From contig CAVXDY010000007.1 of the NCBI GenBank assembly GCA_963760715.1, positions 682,001-746,000 of the forward strand: 64,000 nucleotides of DNA, in the 5' to 3' direction. The position numbers were made by a program, and so were the translations under genes. This document shows positions 22,648 through 31,131 of this stretch, in pieces (within the stretch, counting starts at the first letter, position 1; each line of letters opens with the position of its first letter). The notes below the pieces were generated by a model. That model had not been told where the DNA came from. It was given only the letters and a program-made list of their open reading frames with translations, and did not search any database. Source of the DNA: CAVXDY01 sp963760715. GTDB lineage: Bacteria > Actinomycetota > Thermoleophilia > Miltoncostaeales > Miltoncostaeaceae.

Positions 22648-23010
22648 ATGCTCTCAAAGATCATCGGCGACAAGCGGCGGTGGCGCCGGTACAAGGCGCG
22701 CGTGAGACGACTTCCGCCGAACTACCGTGCGGCGGTCGATGCGATCGAGCGGTACCTGATGCATTTCGGTTCGATGGACGCCGACAGCGCCGCGTCGCTG
22801 TTCGAGGACGTCGCCGACCTGTTCGAACAGGCCGCGGCGGACGAGACGCCGATCCGCGAGATCGTCGGGGAGGACCCTGTGGAGTTCGTGGATGCGTTGA
22901 TTCGGAACTACTCGAAGGGTGGGTATGTCAACCGAGAGCGGGAACGCCTGACCAGCGCCATCGATCGCGCCGCCGGGGAAGACACCGGAGCTACAGGGCG
23001 GGCCGTCTGA
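22648..23010 (+). CDS. DUF1048 protein
   Basis: 120 aa, ATG 22648 two bases after the PadR stop. Helical protein with a basic N-terminus (MLSKIIGDKRRWRRYKARVR) and LPPNYRAAVDAIERYLMHFG, followed by LFEDVADLFEQAAADETPIR and VGEDPVEFVDALIRNYSKGG, the pattern of DUF1048 proteins, which are found almost exclusively between a PadR regulator and a DrrA-type ABC transporter. Its stop overlaps the ATG of the ABC ATPase (TGATG). Known structures of the family are helical bundles without a defined activity; a regulatory role in the cassette is inferred from context. Confidence 0.85.
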   Translation: MLSKIIGDKRRWRRYKARVRRLPPNYRAAVDAIERYLMHFGSMDADSAASLFEDVADLFEQAAADETPIREIVGEDPVEFVDALIRNYSKGGYVNRERERLTSAIDRAAGEDTGATGRAV

Positions 23011-23828
23011 TGGCACCACAGCAAGTCCAGGCGATTCATGTGCAAGGCCTCGAGAAGTCGTACAAGCAGTTGAAGGTGCTGCGCGGCGTGGACTTCGACG
23101 TGGCGCGGGGCAGCATCTTCGCCCTGCTCGGCTCGAACGGGGCGGGCAAGACGACGGTTGTGAAGATCCTGTCCACGCTGCTCAAGGCCGACGCGGGGAC
23201 TGCCAGCGTCAACGGCTTCGATGTCGCCACGCTGGCCGCGGACGTGCGGGAGTCGATCAGCCTCACCGGACAGTTCGCGGCCGTCGACGAAATCCTCAGC
23301 GGGCGCGAGAACCTCGTGCTGGTCGCCCGGTTGCGTCAGGTCAAGGACCCGGGCGCGATCGCGGATGACCTGCTCGATCGTTTCTCGCTGACCGACGCGG
23401 CCGCGCGGAAGGTGTCAACGTATTCGGGTGGCATGCGTCGCCGCCTCGATATCGCGATGAGCCTCATCGGGGATCCGCCGGTCATCTTCCTCGACGAGCC
23501 GACGACCGGGCTTGACCCCCAGGGGCGCATCGAGGTGTGGCAGACCATCACGGAACTCGCCGAGCACGGCACCACCGTGCTGCTCACGACGCAGTACCTG
23601 GACGAGGCCGAACACCTCGCCGACCGGATCGCGATCCTCCACCAGGGCCGGATCCTCGTGAACGGCACCCTCACCGAGCTCAAGCAACTACTCCCGCCCG
23701 CCAAGGTCGAGTACGTCGAGAAGCAGCCGACGCTCGAGGACGTCTTCCTCGCCATCGTCGGTGACGACGGCAAGGACGGCGACGCTGGCAATCACGAAGC
23801 GTCGGCACGGACGAGTAAGGAACAATGA
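23010..23828 (+). CDS. ABC transporter ATPase, DrrA (daunorubicin resistance) type
   Basis: 272-aa nucleotide-binding subunit. Walker A GSNGAGKTT (residues 41-49), signature YSGGMRRRL, Walker B VIFLDEPTTGLDP and the switch His region TTVLLTTQYLDEAEHLADRI are all intact. The C-terminal EYVEKQPTLEDVFLAIVGD is the DrrA-family tail. It partners the ABC-2 permease encoded next (ATGA overlap) to export a drug or lipid. ATG overlaps the DUF1048 stop. The DNA is somewhat less GC-rich than the flanking core genes, consistent with acquisition. Confidence 0.93.
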   Translation: MAPQQVQAIHVQGLEKSYKQLKVLRGVDFDVARGSIFALLGSNGAGKTTVVKILSTLLKADAGTASVNGFDVATLAADVRESISLTGQFAAVDEILSGRENLVLVARLRQVKDPGAIADDLLDRFSLTDAAARKVSTYSGGMRRRLDIAMSLIGDPPVIFLDEPTTGLDPQGRIEVWQTITELAEHGTTVLLTTQYLDEAEHLADRIAILHQGRILVNGTLTELKQLLPPAKVEYVEKQPTLEDVFLAIVGDDGKDGDAGNHEASARTSKEQ

Positions 23829-24592
23829 TGACCAGACATTTCTTCGGCGACACCGCCGTTCTATTGGGACGATCCCTGCGCCACATCACGCGCAGCTTGG
23901 ACACCATCATCACGACCACGATCGTGCCGATCGCCTTCCTGCTGCTGTTCGTCTACGTGTTCGGCGGCGCGATCGACTCAGGGTCGGACTCGTATGTGAA
24001 CTACCTGCTGCCCGGCATTCTGCTCATCACGATCGCCTCGGGCATCTCCTACACCGCATTCCGGCTCTTCCTCGATATGAAGAGCGGCATCTTCGAGCGA
24101 TTCCAGTCCATGCCGATCGCACGGCCGTCCGTGTTGTGGGCGCACGTGCTGACCTCGCTGGTCGCCAATCTGATCTCGCTCGTGGTCGTCGTGCTTGTCG
24201 CCCTTCTCATGGGCTTCCGCTCGGGGGCGGGAGTGCTGGGGTGGCTCGCGGTCGCCGGCATCCTGATCCTGTTCACCCTGATGTTGACGTGGATCGCCGT
24301 GATCCCTGGTCTCTCCGCGAAGTCCGCGGACGGCGTGAGCGCGTTCTCCTACCCGCTCATCCTCCTGCCCTTCATCAGCTCGGCATTCGTGCCCACCGAC
24401 ACCATGCCCGGCCCGGTGCGCGCCTTCGCCGAGCACCAGCCGGTGACGTCCATCGTCAACGCGATCCGCGACCTGTTCACCCAGCAGCCGGTCGGCACCG
24501 GCATCTGGATCGCCCTTGCCTGGTGTGTCGGCATCCTGATCGTCGCGTACAGCTTCGCCATGGTCACCTACCGCCGCAGGATCGCCTCGTAG
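23825..24592 (+). CDS. ABC-2 type transporter permease (DrrB-like)
   Basis: 255 aa, ATG 23825, overlapping the ATPase stop. Six predicted TM segments begin after the N-terminal amphipathic part SLRHITRSLDTIITTTIVPI, with the family motif PGILLITIASGISYTAFRLF, ERFQSMPIARPSVLWAH as the cytoplasmic coupling region, and the terminal FAEHQPVTSIVNAIRDLF typical of ABC2_membrane/DrrB proteins. With the preceding ATPase it should form an efflux pump. Nothing follows on the same strand for 170 bases, so this closes the operon. Confidence 0.93.
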   Translation: MMTRHFFGDTAVLLGRSLRHITRSLDTIITTTIVPIAFLLLFVYVFGGAIDSGSDSYVNYLLPGILLITIASGISYTAFRLFLDMKSGIFERFQSMPIARPSVLWAHVLTSLVANLISLVVVVLVALLMGFRSGAGVLGWLAVAGILILFTLMLTWIAVIPGLSAKSADGVSAFSYPLILLPFISSAFVPTDTMPGPVRAFAEHQPVTSIVNAIRDLFTQQPVGTGIWIALAWCVGILIVAYSFAMVTYRRRIAS

Positions 24593-24766
24593 AGGGTCGA
24601 ACGGGGCTGGCGCCGGGTATGCGCCGCAGGCGGTCTGGGTGCCGTCGAAACGGTCTGACGCCGAGCTCGTCAACGCAGCGGCGCGCCGCGAGCGCCCGCT
24701 GCGCGCGCGGCCGATATCCTCACGACTCCGGCAGCCCGACGATGTCGAGCGAATCGTTTGACCTCA

Positions 24767-25231
24767 ATGGACAGCCATCGGCCCGGCGTCACCAACTTCG
24801 TCCACATCGGTCTTGTCGTCGAGGATCTCGACGAGACAGTCCGGTTTCTTGCGCTGCTCGGCTTCGACTGCGGCGAGCCCGGGATGTTCAGCGGCGAGTG
24901 GATCGATCGGATCATTGGCCTCGAGAACGTGACGGTCGAGGTCGTGATGGCTCGCGCCCCCGACGGGAGCGACATGTTCGAGGTGGTGCGCTTCCACTCG
25001 CCTTCCGCCGGCGCTCAAGAGCTGGCGCCGGCCGCGAACCGTCCTGGGCTCCGGCACGTCGCCTTCAAGGTCGACGACGTGCGTGGCGTCGTCGACCGCG
25101 TCCGAGAGGCCGGCTGGGAAACGGTCGGGGAGATCGTCAACTTCGAGAACACGTTCCTCCTCTGCTACGTCCGCGGACCCGAAGGCCTGATCGTCGAACT
25201 CGCCGAGCGGCTCGATGGCGCGCCGGGCTGA
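24767..25231 (+). CDS. VOC-superfamily (glyoxalase/dioxygenase-like) protein
   Basis: 154 aa. The two beta-alpha-beta-beta-beta units are visible: TNFVHIGLVVEDLDETVRFL, then RHVAFKVDDVRGVVDRVRE. Likely metal ligands are His in FVHIGLV, His in LRHVAFK and Glu in GLIVELAE, as in glyoxalase and extradiol families. The central region FEVVRFHSPSAGAQELAP resembles methylmalonyl-CoA epimerase/lactoylglutathione lyase relatives, but the substrate is unknown. ATG 24767 is preferred; an in-frame TTG lies three codons earlier. A coding-like tail of 36 codons continues in frame after the TGA. Confidence 0.82.
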   Translation: MDSHRPGVTNFVHIGLVVEDLDETVRFLALLGFDCGEPGMFSGEWIDRIIGLENVTVEVVMARAPDGSDMFEVVRFHSPSAGAQELAPAANRPGLRHVAFKVDDVRGVVDRVREAGWETVGEIVNFENTFLLCYVRGPEGLIVELAERLDGAPG

Positions 25232-25338
25232 ACGGCCAGACTCGACGTGGTCGGCGAGCACGAGCCGTACCTCTACGCCTTCAAGCGCATCCTGTTCCGG
25301 GGACGTCTCCCTGCTTTGCCGGCCTGGCACGCCGGGAT

Positions 25339-27120
25339 CTAGGCGGTCGTGAAGCCCGCCATCTCCGTGAACGCGGCCAGCCGCTTCGCCTTGAAGGTGC
25401 CCGGCGCGTACTTCTCCTGCCAGCCCGGGGTCTCGTCCAGGAAGAGGCTCGGCTCGCCCGGCCGGGGCCGGCGCGAGAGGTCCTCCATCACGCTGCGGAA
25501 GTAGTAGTGGTTGAAGAGCCGGTTGAACTCGGTGAGGTAGATGTCGGCCACGCGCCGGTCGCCGCGGACGATGATCATGTTCTCGTCGTTCTCCGTCGTC
25601 GACGCCACGCTGAAGTTGGCGGACCCCGTGACGACGATCGGGTCGAGGCCGAGCGGGTCGATCAGCATGAACTTCGAGTGGATGTAGCTCACGTGCTGGT
25701 TCAGGCCGAGCAGCCCCGCGTTCGTCTCGCGCGCCCACTGGTACACCGGGTCCCGGATGAAGGAGCCCCACGCCTTGTAGACGTTGTTCGACGCGTTGAT
25801 CGCCACGAACGCCGTCCTGCTCCCGGGGTTCGGCACGTCCTTCTTCTCCAGCAGGATGAAGACCAGCGGGCCCTGCCGTGTGTTGTCCTTGAGCAGGCCC
25901 TTGAACACGTCCCCGATGCCGAAGGCGAAGGTGATCGCGGCCTCGTTCGGGGCGGTGTCGAGCAGCTGGGCGTAGGCGTTCAGCACCGCGTCGCTCGCCC
26001 GCGGGCTGAAGACGACGGTCGTCCCGGCGCCGACCGTGCCCAGGTCCGCGACCACGGGGGACGCCTTCTCGACGGCCGCGCGGAACGCCGCGTTCTTCTT
26101 CGTCACGACGCTCTTCGCGTCGCCGGGCGCGCCGCCGGGATCGGTGGACAGGAGATCCCAGTAGGCGGCGAAGGCGGCCGCCACGCCCGGGTTCCTCACC
26201 CAGTGGCCGACGTTCGTCTGCCCGCTGATGCCGCCCTGCGACATGTTCGTCGAGCCGGTCCAGACCTCGGCCGGCGCGCCGCCCGCCGGTGCGCGGACCA
26301 TGAACTTGTTGTGCGCGATGTACGACTTCGCGGCCTGGCGGAGGATCACGTTGGCGGCGGGCAGCTTCGCGGCGGCGATCATCGCCAGGTTGTCCTCGCG
26401 CGGGAAGCTCGGATGGAACACGCCCTGCTTGTCGGTGTACTCGTTCACCTTCGCGTCGACGATGATCCGGACGTCAACGCCGCGCCCGATGGCGGCCGCG
26501 AGCGCCTCCGCGACCGGCTCGTAGCGGAACTCGTAGAAGCAGCAGAGCAGGGTGTCGCCGCCGGCGCAGGCGGCGATGAACCGGAGGACGGCCTCGCCGA
26601 GGTCGCGGCTCAGCCACCGGAGGGCATCCTCGCGCTTCGTGGCCGGCTTCAGGCCCGCGATCGGGGTGTTGCCGAACTCGCGCGTGTACGCCTGGCTGCT
26701 CGCCACGCCCCGATTGAAGAAGACGTCGTGTGCGCCGTCCCCGACCAGCGGCTCGGTCCGGACCCGGATGGAGAGCGGCGCCCCCCGGGTGAGCTTCTTC
26801 GGCTTCCCCCTCACCGGGTGGAACCGGTACACGTAGACATGGCCGGGTTTCGCGGTGAAGTCGTCCCAGACGAAGCTCTGGACCGGGTGGTCGAACGTGC
26901 TGACGCGGGTGCTCTCGTCCGGGTGGGGGATCACCGACTCGAAGACCTTGAACCCCGGCACGTAGAAGGCCTCGTCGTCGGCGGGGTCGATCCGCTCGAC
27001 CGCGAAGCCGAGGAGACCCTCCTTGGTCGCATCGCCGGCGGCGATCGCGAACGACACCGTGTTCACGCCGGCGACGGCGAAGACCCTTCCGGCGGCCGCG
27101 CTTCTCGAGCGAAAGCGCAT
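25339..27120 (-). CDS. Phospholipase D-like protein with two HKD motifs
   Basis: 593 aa, ATG 27120. Two catalytic HxK motifs, IAHNKFMVRAP near residue 270 and YIHSKFMLIDP near residue 480, are each followed by a strand and a Gly-Ser-x-Asn segment (WTGSTNMS and VTGSANFS), the complete pair needed for one PLD active site. The N-terminal 150 residues form a beta-rich domain (VYVYRFHPVRGKP) that might bind substrate. No signal peptide is evident. PLD-superfamily members include phospholipases, nucleases and phosphatidyl transferases; the GSxN form fits the broad family and does not fix the substrate. It is convergent with the VOC gene. Confidence 0.88.
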   Translation of the reverse strand: MRFRSRSAAAGRVFAVAGVNTVSFAIAAGDATKEGLLGFAVERIDPADDEAFYVPGFKVFESVIPHPDESTRVSTFDHPVQSFVWDDFTAKPGHVYVYRFHPVRGKPKKLTRGAPLSIRVRTEPLVGDGAHDVFFNRGVASSQAYTREFGNTPIAGLKPATKREDALRWLSRDLGEAVLRFIAACAGGDTLLCCFYEFRYEPVAEALAAAIGRGVDVRIIVDAKVNEYTDKQGVFHPSFPREDNLAMIAAAKLPAANVILRQAAKSYIAHNKFMVRAPAGGAPAEVWTGSTNMSQGGISGQTNVGHWVRNPGVAAAFAAYWDLLSTDPGGAPGDAKSVVTKKNAAFRAAVEKASPVVADLGTVGAGTTVVFSPRASDAVLNAYAQLLDTAPNEAAITFAFGIGDVFKGLLKDNTRQGPLVFILLEKKDVPNPGSRTAFVAINASNNVYKAWGSFIRDPVYQWARETNAGLLGLNQHVSYIHSKFMLIDPLGLDPIVVTGSANFSVASTTENDENMIIVRGDRRVADIYLTEFNRLFNHYYFRSVMEDLSRRPRPGEPSLFLDETPGWQEKYAPGTFKAKRLAAFTEMAGFTTA

Positions 27121-27284
27121 GGGGCACCCCTGCGTCGTGCGAGTCTTGGCGCAATCTATCCGGAGCGCGCCGCGCGGCGCATGTCCCGTGGAACGAGCGG
27201 CTCACCCGCCTCTCATGTGGTGCGTGTTTCCTCCCGTGACGTGTCGGTGCTCACGTCCGCGGCGGCCGGTCCCGGGGTGACTCA

Positions 27285-28529
27285 TTGAGCAGCGCAGCGG
27301 GGGTCCATCCAGGTCGCCGCGGCGCGCTGGCGACGCAGCTCGTGGGGCCGGTCGTCGTCGTGACGGCCGCGCTCGTCGTCGGGTTGTCGTCCCGTCACGC
27401 GACGTCGTGGCACTTCTTCCGCGACGCCGCGCACCTCCTGCTGGCGGCGGGGCCCGGCAACGGCGGCGGCCTCGACGTCTACCTCGCGCACCCCGAGTTC
27501 CAGTTCGGGCCGCTGGCCGTCATCGCCGCGATGCCGTTCGCGCTCCTTCCGGCGTCGCTCGGCGTGTATGCCGTGCTCGGCTTCGGCACGCTCCTGGGCG
27601 CGGTTGCGGTCCTCGGCATCGAGATCACGGCCCGCCAGATGCGACCGCGCGCCGCGCGCGGAGTGTGGGAGTGGAGCCGGATCGCCGGCGAGCTCACGCT
27701 CGCGATCGTCTGGGCGGATGTCGCGGTGAGGACGGCCCACCTCGACGACGCGATCGCCCTCGCCTCCGCCGCCATCGCATGCGCGGCCGTCGCCCACAAC
27801 CGTCCCGGCCTGGCCACCGCGGCCCTGACGATCGCCGCCGCGGCGAAGCCATGGGCGATCGTGTTCGCCCCGCTCGCCCTGGTGCCTCCCGGTCGGTTCA
27901 AGGCCGCGCGGATCGGAGCGGTGCTGGCGGGCGTCGCCCTGACCTGGCTGCCGTTCGTCGCCGACGAGCCCGGCTCGGTCGCCGCCACCGGCTCGTTCAC
28001 GATCACCAACGCGCCGTCGTCGGCGCTGCGCGCGCTCGGCTTCGCCGATCCGGCGACGCCGAGCTGGGTCCGTCCCACCCAGGTCGCCCTCGGTCTGCTG
28101 CTCGCCTTCGCGCTCGTGCGAGGGCGGCGCTGGCCCGCGGTCATCATGGTCGGTCTGGCGGTGCGCCTGATGCTCGACCCGGCCGTGCATCACTACTACG
28201 CCGCCGGGCTGGTGCTCGGCACGCTGCTCTGGGAGAGCGTCGTGCGCCCAGGGCGACTGCCGCTGATCACGGTGGCCACCGCGGTGATCCTGGAGGTCAC
28301 CCCCGAGGACCTGCACCCGAGCGCGCTTGCCGGCGTCCTCCGCCTGGCCCTGACCGCGGGGTTGATCGTCGCCGCGTTCTGGACGCACCAGAGGACCTCC
28401 CGGAACCCCTGGGACCCGGGTCTAGGTGGCCGCCGCCAGCCCGCCGGCCCGGACGCGCGCGTCGAGGTGGGTCGCGAGGTGCTCGGTCAGGTCGCGGGCG
28501 TCGGCGGCCGCGCCGTCGATGAGCGTTGA
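27285..28529 (+). CDS. Polytopic membrane protein, GT87-like (DUF2029-type)
   Basis: About 414 aa with 9-10 hydrophobic segments; TTG 27285 after GGGGTGA is the first plausible start. Features such as WHFFRDAAHLLL, LDVYLAHPEFQFGPLA (a D-x-Y and F-G-P pair after TM1), AKPWAIVFAPLALVPPGRF and LMLDPAVHHYYAAGLVLG recall polyprenol-phosphate-mannose dependent glycosyltransferases of the GT87/DUF2029 type, in which such loop residues are conserved. The last 35 residues are low-complexity and overlap the convergent monooxygenase gene by 108 bases; a stop one frame over at 28423-28425 shares CTAG with that gene's stop and may be the real end. Confidence 0.65.
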   Translation: MSSAAGVHPGRRGALATQLVGPVVVVTAALVVGLSSRHATSWHFFRDAAHLLLAAGPGNGGGLDVYLAHPEFQFGPLAVIAAMPFALLPASLGVYAVLGFGTLLGAVAVLGIEITARQMRPRAARGVWEWSRIAGELTLAIVWADVAVRTAHLDDAIALASAAIACAAVAHNRPGLATAALTIAAAAKPWAIVFAPLALVPPGRFKAARIGAVLAGVALTWLPFVADEPGSVAATGSFTITNAPSSALRALGFADPATPSWVRPTQVALGLLLAFALVRGRRWPAVIMVGLAVRLMLDPAVHHYYAAGLVLGTLLWESVVRPGRLPLITVATAVILEVTPEDLHPSALAGVLRLALTAGLIVAAFWTHQRTSRNPWDPGLGGRRQPAGPDARVEVGREVLGQVAGVGGRAVDER

Positions 28530-29687
28530 CTTGCGCCGGCGCAGGAACGGCATCCCCATGAGGTAGAGGCCGGGGAAGCGGGTCACGCCGCCGTCGTGGA
28601 TCAACCGGCCGCGGGGGTTGAGCACCCCCGGCTCCAGCCATGAGAGATCGGGCCGGTATCCGGTGGCCCAGATGATCGTGCGGATCTCCCCGCGGCCGAG
28701 GTCGAGCTCCAGCGGCGGGGGTGAGGGCACCTCGGTGCGGGCGAACCGCTCGGGTGGCTCGGCACCGTCGAGGCCGCTCTCGGCCGCCCAGGTGTCGAGG
28801 GTGTCGAGGAGGCGGTCGAGCTTCAGGTCGGCGAGCCGGCACACGTTCGGGAGCGACCCGGAAAACAGCATGAGCCCGTCGCGAACGGCCGCGAGCCGTC
28901 CGTAGAGGCGCGCGCCGCGCCGGGTGAGCGCGTTCAGGTCGAGCGTCTCCGCGCCCGGTGAGCCGGCCAGCTGCATCGAGGGCAGGCTGCGGGCCCGGAC
29001 GAGATCGTCCATCTGGTCGTAGCTCTCGTCGAGGACGCCCGCCGCCTCCATCCACCAGAGGATGTCCGCCCCGCGATACCGGCGCGGCATCCGGACGTGC
29101 TCTCCGACGGCGATGCTGACCGCGCGCCCGTCGCGCAGCAGCTCGTCGGCGATCTGGATGCCGCTGGACGAGGCGCCGACGACCAGGACGCCGCCCTCGG
29201 GCACCTGGTGCGGGTTCCTGTAGTCGATCGCCGTGAGAGAGGTGATGCCCGGCGGGAGGGCCTCCCGGACCGGCGGGACGGACGCCACGTTGCAGGCGCC
29301 CGAGGCGATCACCACGCCGTCGGCCGACCAGCTCCCCTGGTCGGTGTCGACGGCGTAGCCGCCATCACCGGCCGCGCGCAGCGATCGCACCGTGGTGTGG
29401 GTGTGGACCGGAGCCGCGCCCTCCTGGGCGTAGCGGTCGATCAGCCCCACGACCTCGCCGGCGGTCATGTAGCCATCCGGATCGTCCCCGTCGTACGCGA
29501 GTCCGGGGAGCCGGCTGAGCCAGTTGGGGGTGAGCAGCCGCAGCGAGTCCCAGCGCTCCGTGCGCCACGAGTTCGCCACCTCGCCGCGCTCGAGGACCAC
29601 GTGGTCGATCGAGCGCGCGGCGAGGCAGCGGCTCATGGCCAGCCCGCAGTGGCCGGCCCCGACCACCACCACGGGGACGTGCGGCAC
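28422..29687 (-). CDS. Flavin-dependent monooxygenase (FAD/NADPH)
   Basis: 421 aa, GTG 29687. It has the FAD-binding VVVVGAGHCGLAMSRCLA with ERGEVANSWR, a second Rossmann motif for NADPH (GVLVVGASSSGIQIADELL) and the late ATGYRPDLSWLE. This fits class B flavoprotein monooxygenases of the YUCCA/CzcO type, here annotated putative flavoprotein involved in K+ transport in many genomes. The fingerprint FxGxxxHxxxY/F between the motifs is not evident (DYRNPHQVPEGG stands in its place). It follows the OsmC gene by 23 bases on the same strand, so the two form an operon with an oxidative-stress or sulfur theme. Substrate unknown. Confidence 0.85.
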   Translation of the reverse strand: MPHVPVVVVGAGHCGLAMSRCLAARSIDHVVLERGEVANSWRTERWDSLRLLTPNWLSRLPGLAYDGDDPDGYMTAGEVVGLIDRYAQEGAAPVHTHTTVRSLRAAGDGGYAVDTDQGSWSADGVVIASGACNVASVPPVREALPPGITSLTAIDYRNPHQVPEGGVLVVGASSSGIQIADELLRDGRAVSIAVGEHVRMPRRYRGADILWWMEAAGVLDESYDQMDDLVRARSLPSMQLAGSPGAETLDLNALTRRGARLYGRLAAVRDGLMLFSGSLPNVCRLADLKLDRLLDTLDTWAAESGLDGAEPPERFARTEVPSPPPLELDLGRGEIRTIIWATGYRPDLSWLEPGVLNPRGRLIHDGGVTRFPGLYLMGMPFLRRRKSTLIDGAAADARDLTEHLATHLDARVRAGGLAAAT

Positions 29688-29710
29688 GGGCGTCGTTCGC
29701 CGCTCGGGGC

Positions 29711-30271
29711 TCAGTTCACCTCGACGGCGACGTTCGTCGGGTTCGTCAGCACGTCGAACACCGCCGAGCGCTTCTGCGACTGGGCGACGAGCGCCTCGAT
29801 GTCCTTCGGGCTCGCGTCGGCGTCGATGTCGTAGGACACCTTGATGTCGCTGAAGCCGTTGCGGACGTCCGGGTCGGCGCCGAGGATGCCGTGGAGGTCC
29901 ATGGAGGCCTCGATGGTCGCGCTGACCGAGTTGAGCTGGATCTTGCGCTGCTGCGCCACCGCGGCGATGCCCGCCGTGAGGCAGCTGCCCAGCGCCACGA
30001 GCACGTACTCCACCGGCGTGACGCCGTTGTCCTCGGAGGCGAACTGGAGGGGGTGGTCGGCGTCGTAGGTGTACGTCTCCTTGTGCAGCTGCTCCTCGTT
30101 GAATCCGTAGAAGGACTCGATGCTGGACTGGCTGTGGGTGCCCCGCACCCAGGACGTGGTGGCGCGCCACTGGAACTGCGCGATGTCGGGGGTGTCGGCG
30201 AGTGCGTCGCGGACGCCCAGAAGGGCCTCGACGTTGACGCCGTTGTCGACGGGGCTTTCGGCCACGGACAT
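29711..30271 (-). CDS. OsmC-family peroxiredoxin-like protein
   Basis: 186 aa, ATG 30271 with CAGGAG seven bases upstream. The OsmC core is visible: ETYTYDADHPLQFASEDNG, TPVEYVLVALGSCLTAGIAA and VSATIEASMDLHGILG. The first redox Cys is present (LGSCLT), while the second cysteine usually found about 60 residues further on is not seen, so this is probably an OsmC relative with altered chemistry rather than an Ohr hydroperoxidase. It leads the operon with the flavin monooxygenase. A 240-base intergenic region separates it from the divergent secreted-protein gene at 30511. Confidence 0.87.
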   Translation of the reverse strand: MSVAESPVDNGVNVEALLGVRDALADTPDIAQFQWRATTSWVRGTHSQSSIESFYGFNEEQLHKETYTYDADHPLQFASEDNGVTPVEYVLVALGSCLTAGIAAVAQQRKIQLNSVSATIEASMDLHGILGADPDVRNGFSDIKVSYDIDADASPKDIEALVAQSQKRSAVFDVLTNPTNVAVEVN

Positions 30272-30510
30272 GGTTCGCTCCTGTTCGAGAGGGGGTTCTC
30301 CTGCTAACTGCGGAAGACCCGGGATTATCGCGTGTTTAGCCGCGGCGAGTCTATACGCGCCGGGACGCGCGGCCGCCCGGCGCGGGTGTCACAGGTTCGC
30401 CGGCGGTGGCTTGGCGCTTCTGGCGCTTTACGAGCGGGACGGGGTGGGAGAGGATCCCGGCGGGCGGCCGGCGTGGCGTCCTATCCCGAGAGGACCACGA
30501 GGGGGCCAGA

Positions 30511-30928
30511 ATGAGACGAGTGATGGCGCTGGCGGCCGCGGGCGCGGCGATCGGCCTCGGTGCCGGTGTTGCCGCACCGGCGATGGGCGCGTTCGACCAA
30601 CCTGCACTTCTTCACCGTCCAGCAGGCCGAGAAGGACGGCAAGAATGGCTTCCTCATCGTCGAGAAGGTGCTTCAGAAGGGCAAGAAGGTCGGCACCGAC
30701 CGGCTGGTCTGCACGTTCCGCGGCAACAAGGCGGACTGCAAGATCGCCGTCAAGCTCACCGGCCGGGGCCAGATCAAGCTGACGGCCACCTTCACGGAGA
30801 ATTCCGACCACGGCCCGCTGACGATCGTCGGCGGCACGGGCGAGTTCGCCGGGGCGTCGGGGGACGGCAACTACCGGAACGTCGCCAAGAACAAGACCAG
30901 CGTCCTCCTGCACCTGACGACCCCCTGA
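30511..30928 (+). pseudogene. Secreted dirigent/allene-oxide-cyclase-barrel-like protein, frameshifted
   Basis: ATG 30511 opens a clean signal peptide (MRRVMALAAAGAAIGLGAGV, then AAPAMGAFD), but that frame turns to nonsense after about 30597. The mature domain continues in another frame from TNLHFFTVQQAEKDGKNGF to the stop at 30926-30928, with VCTFRGNKADCKIAVKL, two cysteines that could pair, and the barrel hallmark TIVGGTGEFAGASGDGNYR. Inserting two bases (GAC ACC AAC for GACCAAC) would join the halves. So either a dinucleotide was lost in the genome or in the assembly. The barrel resembles dirigent/allene oxide cyclase-like proteins of unknown role in bacteria. Confidence 0.7.
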
Positions 30929-30936
30929 CCTGACCC

Positions 30937-30949
30937 GGGAGGGGCTCCC
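30937..30949 (+). terminator. Short hairpin after secreted-protein gene, possible terminator
   Basis: GGGAG (30937-30941) and CTCCC (30945-30949) form a tight GC hairpin nine bases after the stop, followed by the palindrome CCCCGATCGGGG (30947-30958). There is no U-tract, so it is at best an imperfect terminator. Confidence 0.3.
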
Positions 30950-31131
30950 CGATCGGGGGTTGCTCGACCCGGGAGCGCAACTATCGTCCGGAGCGCTCGG
31001 CAGTCCCTGTCGGGCGATGCGCTCCCGGGGGTGGCCCCGTCAGGTACCGCGCGCTGGCATGCCTCTTCACGGCCGTCGGGGCGGCGGTCGCCGCGGGCCC
31101 CGTCGCGTCCGCGGCCGCCGACGAGCCGCCG

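Noticed and set aside
23761..27288. A 1175-residue open frame on the plus strand spanning the ABC permease, VOC gene and the PLD antisense
   Set aside because: The translation is Arg/Ala/Gly-biased without domains and crosses three real genes; it is a compositional artefact.
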